DNA from: Gammaproteobacteria bacterium UBA7803
GTDB lineage: Bacteria > Pseudomonadota > Gammaproteobacteria > Pseudomonadales > Azotimanducaceae
Assembly (NCBI GenBank): GCA_002480525.1
Contig: DLCH01000005.1
Span: 1-29,222, forward strand
Direction of reading: 5' to 3'
DNA: 29,222 bases
A model generated the notes under the pieces. It saw nothing but the letters and a program-made list of their open reading frames with translations. It had not been told where the DNA came from and made no database searches. Position numbers and translations under genes: made by a program. Below, one piece after another: positions 22,793-29,222 of this stretch. Every line of letters begins with the position of its first letter. The stretch's first letter is position 1.

Positions 22793-24742
22793 TCAGCGCG
22801 GGCCCTTCTGATCCTCAGTGGCGGGTTTGAGCGCGATCACCTCGGCGCTGCGGTACAGGCCGCCGAGCTGTGCCGCCAGGTCGGCGCCTTCCACCAGACC
22901 TTCGATGAAGGTCTTGATGGCGTCGTAGTCGTAGCCGGCGCAGGCCTGTTCCAGGGTAGCGAGGGCGCCGCGCATCTCGGCCCAGGGCAGGAAGGCCTCC
23001 TCGGCGCGCAGGATCTTGCGGTGCTCCGTGCCGGCGACCCGGTCGCCCACCAGCAGCTCCTCGTGGAGCTTCTCGCCGGGCTTCAGCCCGGTGATCTCGA
23101 TGGCGATGTCGCCACTGGGGTGGTGCTCGTCGCGTACGGTATAGCCCTTCAGGTGAATCATCCGCCGCGCCAGCTCGAGGATCTTGATCGGCTGCCCCAT
23201 GTCCAGCAGGAACAGATCGCCGCCCCGGGACAGGCTCGACGCCTGCAGCACCAGGCCGGCCGCCTCGGTGATGGTCATGAAGTAGCGGGTCACGTCGGAA
23301 TGGGTCACCGTGACCGGGCCGCCGCGGTCGATCTGCTCGAGAAACAGCGGCACCACGGACCCGGACGAGCCGAGCACGTTGCCGAAGCGCACCACCGAGA
23401 ACCGGGTGGTGGCCGCTTCCTCCTGCAGCGCCTGCAGCAGCATCTCGGCGAGGCGCTTGCTCGCCCCCATGATGTTGGTGGTGCGCACCGCCTTGTCGGT
23501 GGAGATCAGGATGAAATTGCGCACCCCCGCCTCGACCGCCGCCTGGGCCGTGTACAGCGTGCCGAAGGTGTTGTTCATGATGCCCTGGATCACGTTGTGC
23601 TCGACCAGCTCGACGTGCTTGTAGGCGGCGGCGTGATACAGGGTCTCGACGTGATAGGTCTCCAGCGTGCGGGACACCAGTGCCCGGTTGGTCACCGAGC
23701 CCAGCACCGCCACCACCGGCGCCTGCAGGCCCTCGTCGGCGCAGATGCGTTTCAGCTCCCGCTGGATCTGGAACAGCGCGAACTCGGAGACGTCCAGCGC
23801 CACCAGCAGGCGGGGCCGCTGACGGACGATCTGCCGGCACAGCTCCGAGCCGATGGATCCGCCGGCGCCGGTGACCATCACGCTGCGGCCGCGCACCGAG
23901 CCCTGCAGCAGGTGCGGCAGCGGATCGACCTCGTCGCGGCCGAGCAGGTCCTCCAGCGCCACGTCGCGGATGTTGGCGATGGACTGACGGCCGGACACCA
24001 GTTCCACGACGTCGGGGATGAGCCGCACGCGCACCCGGAACGGCTCCAGGAACTCGATGATGCGGCGCCGGTTCTCGGCCTCTGTGGAGTTGACGGCCAC
24101 GAACACTTCCTTGGCGTCCGTGTCCTGCAGCAGGCGTCCGAGGTGGCGCGGCGGGTAGACGTAGAGGCCGTCGATGATGCGCTTCTGCAGGGCCTTGTCG
24201 TCGTCGAGGAAAGCCACCGGCGCGTAGTCGCCCTGCTGCTTGAGCACCCGGGCCAGCTCCACGCCCTTGCGGCCGGCGCCGTAGATGATCACCGCGGCGG
24301 TGTTGCTGACCTTGTTCTGCAGGTACTGGAAATAGCCGCGGACCAGAAACCGGGAGCCGCTGACGTAGAGCAGCGTGAGCAGCCAGAAGATGATCGGCAC
24401 GGACCGCGGAAAACCCCGCAGCGGCACCATGTAGGCCACCGCGGCGACGACGATGGCGGTGATGGTCGCGCCCTTCAGCACCGCCATCATGGCGTGGTTG
24501 CCCATGTGCCGGACGACGTGGCGGTACAGGCCCAGCGCGCCGAACACCGGCACGCACACCAGGCTCGATACGACGAATGCGGGCCAGAAATGGCTGACGT
24601 CCGGATTGATCTCGCCGAGCCGCAGGGCAATGGCGCTCCACAGGGCCAGCGGCAGCGCGATGGCATCCGCCAGCACGGCGATGGCCTGCTTGCGGCGCCG
24701 CGGCAGCTCCTCGAGGAACTCGCTGATCATGCCCGAGATCAT
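22793..24742 (-). CDS. wbpM: WbpM/FlaA1-type nucleotide-sugar 4,6-dehydratase
   Basis: A 649-residue membrane-anchored protein of the WbpM/CapD family (UDP-GlcNAc C4,C6-dehydratase type). Four or so transmembrane segments occupy residues about 20-130; a first Rossmann motif IYGAGRKG is at 153-160, and the dehydratase domain starts with TGAGGSIGSE (291-300). The catalytic region shows YHAAAYKHVELVE (369-381), ISTDKAV (413-419) and MGASKR (425-430). Such enzymes start UDP-QuiNAc/FucNAc-type sugar synthesis for O-antigen. It follows the GT4 gene by 13 bases. The symbol marks likeness to Pseudomonas WbpM, not proven identity. Confidence 0.9.
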   Translation of the reverse strand: MISGMISEFLEELPRRRKQAIAVLADAIALPLALWSAIALRLGEINPDVSHFWPAFVVSSLVCVPVFGALGLYRHVVRHMGNHAMMAVLKGATITAIVVAAVAYMVPLRGFPRSVPIIFWLLTLLYVSGSRFLVRGYFQYLQNKVSNTAAVIIYGAGRKGVELARVLKQQGDYAPVAFLDDDKALQKRIIDGLYVYPPRHLGRLLQDTDAKEVFVAVNSTEAENRRRIIEFLEPFRVRVRLIPDVVELVSGRQSIANIRDVALEDLLGRDEVDPLPHLLQGSVRGRSVMVTGAGGSIGSELCRQIVRQRPRLLVALDVSEFALFQIQRELKRICADEGLQAPVVAVLGSVTNRALVSRTLETYHVETLYHAAAYKHVELVEHNVIQGIMNNTFGTLYTAQAAVEAGVRNFILISTDKAVRTTNIMGASKRLAEMLLQALQEEAATTRFSVVRFGNVLGSSGSVVPLFLEQIDRGGPVTVTHSDVTRYFMTITEAAGLVLQASSLSRGGDLFLLDMGQPIKILELARRMIHLKGYTVRDEHHPSGDIAIEITGLKPGEKLHEELLVGDRVAGTEHRKILRAEEAFLPWAEMRGALATLEQACAGYDYDAIKTFIEGLVEGADLAAQLGGLYRSAEVIALKPATEDQKGPR

Positions 24743-24755
24743 GCCGCCACCTCCG

Positions 24756-25739
24756 CTACGCCGGCAGGCCGGCGCGCAACCGCCAGGCGGCGATCAGCAC
24801 GGGCAGCCCGGCGGGCACGAGCCAGAGCCAGGTCGTCGGGCCGGGTTCGTCGGGAAAGCGCATGGCCAACCACGCCAGCGGCAACAGCCAGAAGATGGCA
24901 TAGAGAAGGAAGCCTGCCGTGGTCCACGAATGCCCTCGTTTCGCCGCCACCTTCTGATAGAGGTGGCTTCGATGCGCCTGGGTGAATGGTTGACCGGTAA
25001 CCAGCCTAACTATAAGCGTATAACTGGCATCTAGCCAGAACCCGGCCAGCAGGATGAGGGAGGCCACGACGTGCAGCAGCCCCTGCTGCCACCACAGGAG
25101 CGCCAACGCACCCGTCAGGAAGCCCAGAAAACCGCTGCCGACGTCGCCCATGAACAGCCGCGCCGGCGGAAAGTTGAAGACCAGGAACCCCAGCGCGCCC
25201 CCGCAGGCGAGCCAGGCGAGATCACCGGACCAGCCCGGCAGGCCGCCGGCCACGACCTGAGCGCCCACCAGGAACACCAGGCACTGGCTGCCGGCGATGC
25301 CGTCGATACCGTCCATGAAGTTGTAGAGATTGATCTGCCAGGCCAGCGCTACCGTCACGGCGCCGAGCGCCCACCAGGGCCAGTCCGGCAGGGCCGCGGC
25401 CGCGAATCCCCCGGCCGCCAGCAGGTGCACGGGCATCCGCAGCGACGGCGCCACCTCCCGCACGTCGTCCCACAGGCCGACGGCTGCCAGCGCCGCGCCA
25501 CCGACCGCGAGCATCAGCGCCGCCGGCGCCCCGGCCGCGGCGATCCAGGCGAGAAAGCCGAGCACCGGCACCACGAAGCCGATGCCGCCGGCCGTGGGCT
25601 TCGGCCGGTCGTGAAAGCTGCGCTCGTTGGGGTGCGCGAAGACCTGGTACCGGCGGGTGCCGGCGAGCACCAGCGCCACGAGCGCCAGGGCCGCGCCGAA
25701 ACCGGCCACCAGCAGGGTTACGGCAACGTCCGGAACCAT
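24756..25739 (-). CDS. WecA/WbpL-type glycosyltransferase (GT4, MraY-like)
   Basis: A 327-residue polytopic protein of the MraY/WecA/WbpL superfamily, which transfers a sugar phosphate from a UDP-sugar to undecaprenyl phosphate and so starts O-antigen or related glycan assembly. Motifs: DRPKPTAGGIGF (first loop), NLYNFMDGIDGIAG (catalytic Asp-rich loop), RLFMGDVGSGFLGF, and HRSHLYQK near the C-terminus. About ten transmembrane segments are visible. The ATG at 25739 overlaps the end of the epimerase gene by 22 bases. The substrate sugar is probably made by the WbpM-like and epimerase products. Confidence 0.9.
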   Translation of the reverse strand: MVPDVAVTLLVAGFGAALALVALVLAGTRRYQVFAHPNERSFHDRPKPTAGGIGFVVPVLGFLAWIAAAGAPAALMLAVGGAALAAVGLWDDVREVAPSLRMPVHLLAAGGFAAAALPDWPWWALGAVTVALAWQINLYNFMDGIDGIAGSQCLVFLVGAQVVAGGLPGWSGDLAWLACGGALGFLVFNFPPARLFMGDVGSGFLGFLTGALALLWWQQGLLHVVASLILLAGFWLDASYTLIVRLVTGQPFTQAHRSHLYQKVAAKRGHSWTTAGFLLYAIFWLLPLAWLAMRFPDEPGPTTWLWLVPAGLPVLIAAWRLRAGLPA

Positions 25740-26647
25740 GTCACCGTGTCCTGCAGCCCCTCGTCGAGGGACTGCGGCGGCGTCCAGCCGAGGCGGTCGC
25801 GGGTGGACCGGGTGTCCACCCGCAGCGGCTCGAACAGCCTCCGATAGAGATCGTTGCGCCCCACCAGCAGGGCGCCGGCGTGGGCCAGGCCCCGGGGCAG
25901 CGGCCACAGGCGCGCCGGCCGGCCGAGCAGCGCCCGCAGCCGGGCGATCAGGTGCGCCACGCTGGGCGCCTCGTCGTCGGCGACGTGGAACACACCGGCA
26001 TCCCCGGAGCCGCCGAGCCGTGCCAGCAGATCACACAGGTTGTCGATGGACACCAGGCAGCGCTCGCCGTCGGCGCGGCCGAGGGGCAGCGGCAGCCCGC
26101 CCCGGGCCCAGCGCAGCAGCCGCAGGAAGTTCGCACCCACCCCCGGCCCGTAGACCAGCGGCGGCCGCACCACCGCCAGGCTGGTGTGCTGGCCGGCGAA
26201 GCCCAGCAGGGCGCGCTCGGCGGCCACCTTGCTGCGGGCGTAGGCGTCGCCCGGCCGGTAGGGCGCGTCCGGCTGCAGCGGCGCCGCGCTGACGTCGCCG
26301 AGCACCTTGATGCTCGACAGCCAGACGAAGCGTTCGACGCCTGCCCGGTCGGCGGCGCGCAGCCACCGCAGCGGCGCGTCGACGTTGACCCGGGCCAGCA
26401 CCTCGGCGACGCCATCGCCACCGACCGCCGCGCCATGGGCCACGCCGCCGACGAAGTAGAGCCGCGACACGCCCGCCAGCCGGGACTCCAACCGCCGCGG
26501 ATCGTCTTCGAGCAGCCGCAGGCCGCCCCAGGAGGACAGCCCCGGCTGCGTCGACACCACGGCGACCTCGTCGCCGCGGGCTTCCAGCAGATCGCACAGA
26601 TGGCGGCCGACGAACCCGCCGGCGCCCACCACCAGGGACACGCTCAC
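25718..26647 (-). CDS. NAD-dependent sugar epimerase/reductase (SDR)
   Basis: A 309-residue extended short-chain dehydrogenase. The nucleotide-binding motif GAGGFVG is at residues 8-14; the catalytic part shows WLSSIKVLG (Ser) and DAYARSKVAAE (YxxxK), followed by RPPLVYGPG, the usual family block. WbpK/WbpV-like 4-reductases or epimerases of this kind act on the keto-sugar from WbpM-type dehydratases, which fits the gene order. The likely start is GTG at 26647, giving the motif the right spacing; the frame extends further but loses family likeness. It overlaps the GT4 gene. Confidence 0.88.
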   Translation of the reverse strand: MSVSLVVGAGGFVGRHLCDLLEARGDEVAVVSTQPGLSSWGGLRLLEDDPRRLESRLAGVSRLYFVGGVAHGAAVGGDGVAEVLARVNVDAPLRWLRAADRAGVERFVWLSSIKVLGDVSAAPLQPDAPYRPGDAYARSKVAAERALLGFAGQHTSLAVVRPPLVYGPGVGANFLRLLRWARGGLPLPLGRADGERCLVSIDNLCDLLARLGGSGDAGVFHVADDEAPSVAHLIARLRALLGRPARLWPLPRGLAHAGALLVGRNDLYRRLFEPLRVDTRSTRDRLGWTPPQSLDEGLQDTVTWFRTLP

Positions 26648-26776
26648 GACGCGCGGCCGCACATGGCGCAGCGCGGTGGAAACGACGGCGGTGGCAGGAT
26701 TCGAGACAGAGGACCGGCCCGCGGCAACATCACGGGCCGGTATGTTAACCCGGACCACCGCCCCGGCTCCAAGCGG

Positions 26777-26798
26777 CCCCGGCCGCGGGCGGCCGGGG
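26777..26798 (-). terminator. GC-rich hairpin after comEA-like gene
   Basis: A 9-bp perfect stem CCCCGGCCG/CGGCCGGGG with a four-base loop lies 20 bases beyond the comEA-like stop. There is no T-run, so intrinsic termination is uncertain. Confidence 0.4.
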
Positions 26799-26817
26799 CG
26801 GCCGGGGCGGCGTCCGG

Positions 26818-27108
26818 CTACTCCAGCACGATGCGGTCGGCGTTGCGTTCCACCGTGCGCTCGCCGATGCCCTTCACGTTGGCCAGCTCGTAGATGTCGA
26901 TGAAGTCGCCGTGGGTCTCGCGGTAGCGGACGATCGCCTCGGCCCGGGACTGGCCGACGCCGTTCAGCGCCGCAGCCAGCGTGGCCGCGTCCGCCTCGTT
27001 GATGTTGACCGGACCGTCCGGTCCGTCGACCGCCAGCGCGGCCGCCGACACCAGCAGGCACAGCCCGGCAAGGGCACCGGCCACGACGTTACGGATGTGA
27101 TGAACCAT
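26818..27108 (-). CDS. ComEA-like helix-hairpin-helix protein
   Basis: A 96-residue secreted protein: signal peptide (residues 1-27, ending AALA), then a ComEA-type helix-hairpin-helix DNA-binding domain (VNINEADAATLAAALNGVGQSRAEAI and DIYELANVKGIGERTVERNADRI). ComEA proteins bind incoming DNA in the periplasm during transformation; many gammaproteobacterial small versions have no proven role. No other competence gene is nearby. It lies between lapB and the epimerase gene. Confidence 0.92.
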   Translation of the reverse strand: MVHHIRNVVAGALAGLCLLVSAAALAVDGPDGPVNINEADAATLAAALNGVGQSRAEAIVRYRETHGDFIDIYELANVKGIGERTVERNADRIVLE

Positions 27109-27240
27109 GTCTACCTCGTTCGCTTGGGTTGGGAACGAGCAGCGTAGACCGGCCGCGACCGTCCCCCGAGCGACCGTGACCGGCCGCCCTGTGCGCCGCC
27201 GCCGTCGCGCCCGGTCAGCCGGCGTCCAGAGGGCCGCCCG

Positions 27241-28410
27241 TCAGCGAACCTCGTCGGCGCCCGGGATCGGGCGGCACGAGCCCCAGTCGTGACAGCTCGG
27301 ACACTGCCACATGAGCGAATGGCTGGAGAATCCGCAGTTGCGGCACCGGTAGGCCGTCTGCCGCGCCAGCAGCGCCTCGGAGTAGCGCCGCACCTGGCCG
27401 AGCTGATCCGCCGCCAGCGGCCGGCCATCCCGGTCGAGGTGGTCGAGCAGCATCACGAAGCCGCCCAGCGTCGGGCTGCGCAGAAGCTGGCTCATCACGA
27501 AGTCGGTGGCGGCCTCCCGGCCGCGGTCGCGCTCGATGCAGCCGGCCATGGCCTGCACGGCCTCCAGGTAGACGCCTCGCGCCAGGCAGCCGGCCAGAAA
27601 CCGCTCGAATCCCTCGTGATCGCCGCTGATCCCGGCCGCGCACCGGTACAGGGGAACGGCCAGCGGGATGCAGTCCGGGTCCTGCTCCGCGGCCCGGACC
27701 AGCAGCCGGGCCGCGTCCCCGGGCCGGTTCGCCGCCAGCTCCACCCGGGCGCCGATCAGGCCGAGGCGCGCGCAGCCGGCGTCGAAGTCCTGGCCCTGGC
27801 TGAGCGCCTGCCGGGCCCGCCGCAGATCGCCGTCCGCCAGGGCCGCTTCCGCCAGCTCGCATTGCAGGTGCGCCAGCCGGGCGTTGACGCCCCGGTCGTA
27901 GCGGGCGATGCGCCGGCCGACGTCGACGGCCTGCTGCCACTCCCGCTCACGCTCGTAGATCTCCAGCAGCGCGCGCTCGGCGGTGCCCCGGGCCTCGCCG
28001 TCCCTGGCGGCCAGCTCGAGCAGCAGGTTCTCGGCGCGGCCGAGCAGGCCGGCGGCCATGTAGTCGCGCGCGAGCTCCAGTTCTATGCGCGATCGCTGGG
28101 CGGCTTCGAGCCCGGTGCGGGCGAGCAGTCCCTGGTGGATGCGGATGGCCTTGTCCACCTCGCCCTTGCGCCGCACCAGCGCGCCGAGGGCGAGCCGGGT
28201 CTCCACCGGATCGTCCTGGCTGATCACCGTCTCGACGTAGGCTTCCATCTCCAGGCCACGCTGCTCGGAAACGAGCTGCTGCAGGCTCGGCACATAGCGG
28301 TCCTGATGGCCGGAGCCGTTGCGCCGGCGCACGGACTCCCGCCGGCCGAGCAGGAAGCCGATGGCCAGCGCGGCCACGAGCAGCAGGTAGAGGGTCAGGT
28401 CGTTCAGCAT
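27241..28410 (-). CDS. lapB: LapB, TPR regulator of LPS assembly
   Basis: A 389-residue protein, the same length as I recall for E. coli LapB (YciM). An N-terminal transmembrane helix (LTLYLLLVAALAIGFLLGRR) is followed by TPR repeats and a C-terminal rubredoxin-like zinc knuckle with Cys356, Cys359, Cys370 and Cys373 (YRCRNCGF...WQCPSCHDWG). LapB presents LpxC to the FtsH protease and so limits lipid A synthesis. It follows lapA, as in most gammaproteobacteria, and the neighbouring pyrF of enteric bacteria is absent. Confidence 0.95.
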   Translation of the reverse strand: MLNDLTLYLLLVAALAIGFLLGRRESVRRRNGSGHQDRYVPSLQQLVSEQRGLEMEAYVETVISQDDPVETRLALGALVRRKGEVDKAIRIHQGLLARTGLEAAQRSRIELELARDYMAAGLLGRAENLLLELAARDGEARGTAERALLEIYEREREWQQAVDVGRRIARYDRGVNARLAHLQCELAEAALADGDLRRARQALSQGQDFDAGCARLGLIGARVELAANRPGDAARLLVRAAEQDPDCIPLAVPLYRCAAGISGDHEGFERFLAGCLARGVYLEAVQAMAGCIERDRGREAATDFVMSQLLRSPTLGGFVMLLDHLDRDGRPLAADQLGQVRRYSEALLARQTAYRCRNCGFSSHSLMWQCPSCHDWGSCRPIPGADEVR

Positions 28411-28484
28411 GCCCGGCTAGTGTACTGCCGCGGCGGGGGGCCGTTGCCATCGGCGTGACGTCGGACGCGGGCGGCCCGGGGGCG

Positions 28485-28778
28485 TCAGTCGTGCAGGGTC
28501 AGCCGGCGCAGCTTGTCGAGCTCCTGACGGGAAGCCTCGAGCTCGCGGTCCGCGGCGCGCTGCCGCAGGCGCAGCCGCAGGGTCACCAGGCCGAAGCCCA
28601 CGGCACTCACGCCGGCGCCGAGAAAGAAGGCCAGCAGCAGCCACCAGAACACGCTGACCTCGGGGGTTTCCCAGGACAGGAAGCGCAGCGTCACCTGGGA
28701 CTGATTGACCGCCAGCAGCGCAAAACAGAAGAACAGGATGGCGAGCCCGACCCAGAACAGCTTGGCCAGTGCCCGCAT
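28485..28778 (-). CDS. lapA: LapA-domain membrane protein
   Basis: A 97-residue protein of the LapA (YciS) family, with two transmembrane helices (LFWVGLAILFFCFALLAV and FWWLLLAFFLGAGVSAVGF) and a C-terminal coiled coil (RQRAADRELEASRQELDKL). It forms a pair with LapB at the inner membrane in LPS assembly. It starts four bases after ihfB ends and lies 74 bases before lapB. Confidence 0.93.
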   Translation of the reverse strand: MRALAKLFWVGLAILFFCFALLAVNQSQVTLRFLSWETPEVSVFWWLLLAFFLGAGVSAVGFGLVTLRLRLRQRAADRELEASRQELDKLRRLTLHD

Positions 28779-28781
28779 ACC

Positions 28782-29111
28782 TCAGGCGTCCTCGGAGGCG
28801 TCCTCGGGCCGCTGGTCCCTCTCGCGCTGCAGACCGGCGTTGACCCGGTCGCGCAATTCCTTGCCGGGCTTGAAGTGGGGCACGTACTTGCCGGCCAGAC
28901 CGACGGATTCGCCGGTCTTGGGGTTTCGGCCGATGCGCGGCGCCCGGTAGTGCAGCGAGAAGCTGCCGAAACCCCGGATCTCGATGCGCTCACCGGTGGC
29001 CAGGGTCTCGGCCATCTGCTCGATGATGGTCTTCACCGCCAGCTCCACGTCCTTGAGCGAGAGCTGGGACTGTCTGGCGGCGATGAGCTCGATCAGTTCG
29101 GACTTGGTCAA
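28782..29111 (-). CDS. ihfB: Integration host factor beta subunit
   Basis: A 109-residue IHF beta subunit: N-terminal TKSELIELIAARQSQLS, helix LAVKTIIEQMAETLATG, beta-arm GFGSFSLHYRAPRIGRNPKTG and the C-terminal VPHFKPGKELRDRVN. IHF is a dimeric DNA-bending protein used in integration, replication and transcription. It has an acidic tail (ending DQRPEDASEDA) beyond the usual roughly 95 residues. The start is probably TTG at 29111, preceded by GGGAG eight bases upstream; this gives the standard N-terminus, while GTG at 29129 adds six residues. Confidence 0.95.
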   Translation of the reverse strand: MTKSELIELIAARQSQLSLKDVELAVKTIIEQMAETLATGERIEIRGFGSFSLHYRAPRIGRNPKTGESVGLAGKYVPHFKPGKELRDRVNAGLQRERDQRPEDASEDA

Positions 29112-29134
29112 CGATCGACTCCCGCACACGCCCT

Positions 29135-29160
29135 GTAGGAGCGCCCTCCCGGGCGCGATC
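29135..29160. repeat. REP-type palindrome upstream of ihfB
   Basis: Reads GTAGGAGCGCCC, TCCC, GGGCGCGATC, closely matching the REP pair at 22185-22276 but with different stem bases, which change in both arms together. Confidence 0.75.
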
Positions 29161-29161
29161 G

Positions 29162-29206
29162 GCCGCCGCGAAGCGGCGGCTTGGCGGTTTCCCTTCGGGA
29201 AACCGC
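29162..29206. terminator. Two strong stem-loops upstream of ihfB
   Basis: GCCGCCGC-gaa-GCGGCGGC (29162-29180) and GCGGTTTCCC-ttc-GGGAAACCGC (29184-29206) are perfect hairpins with three-base loops. They probably end the transcript of the gene upstream of ihfB (rpsA in many relatives, outside the window); no T-run is seen on the minus strand. Confidence 0.5.
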
Positions 29207-29222
29207 ATGACCATTCAAGCGC

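Noticed and set aside
23021..24985. 654-residue open frame antisense to the WbpM-like gene
   Set aside because: Very rich in His, Gln, Arg and Asp with no domain; the sense strand carries clear dehydratase motifs.
1..29222. CRISPR array
   Set aside because: No series of regularly spaced direct repeats was seen.

Overview
The window joins a mobile island to a conserved chromosomal region of a GC-rich gammaproteobacterium. The right side carries ihfB-lapA-lapB, a ComEA-like gene and an epimerase / GT4 glycosyltransferase / WbpM-like dehydratase set, plus REP-type palindromes (GTAGGAGCG...). The genus cannot be fixed from sequence alone.

Island, about 1-17,640, continuing beyond the left edge. 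A tyrosine recombinase (16611-17636) reads toward the 3' end of a tRNA-Asn gene (17664-17739, minus strand), the usual layout of a tRNA-integrated island. The backbone is mostly on the minus strand and matches the replication/partition module of SPI-7/PFGI-1-type integrative conjugative elements: ParB, DUF2857, STY4528-like, [cargo], PFL_4669-like, a 110-residue unknown protein, an actin-like ParM/StbA protein, DUF3577 (STY4534-like), RadC, DUF6573, a small unknown ORF and a HAD hydrolase. No ParA, DnaB, topoisomerase, relaxase or type IV secretion gene is visible. The element is therefore either truncated or has those parts to the left.

Cargo lies at two places. Between STY4528 and PFL_4669 (about 5,900-10,185) there are a nucleotidyltransferase, a GNAT acetyltransferase, a NIPSNAP protein, a second GNAT gene with an internal amber codon, and a truncated third GNAT gene split by an IS1182-type insertion sequence. 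The IS transposase itself has one in-frame TAA. Between ParB and the integrase sits a self-contained plus-strand operon: a GntR/YtrA-type repressor, an ABC ATPase and a membrane permease, joined by ATGA overlaps. A perfect 26-bp palindrome covers the -10 region of its promoter.

Chromosome, 17,664-29,222. Next to tRNA-Asn is an envelope gene group: a transglutaminase-like TPR lipoprotein, a divergent LapG-type cysteine proteinase overlapping a small secreted protein, another secreted protein, and a gluzincin metallopeptidase with C-terminal repeats, ending in a REP pair. Then, all on the minus strand, come ihfB, lapA, lapB, comEA-like, a sugar epimerase, a WecA/WbpL-type GT4, a WbpM-type dehydratase and a small lipoprotein. 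This recalls the ihfB-to-wbpM framework of the Pseudomonas O-antigen locus, but without flippase, polymerase or other glycosyltransferases between the ends.
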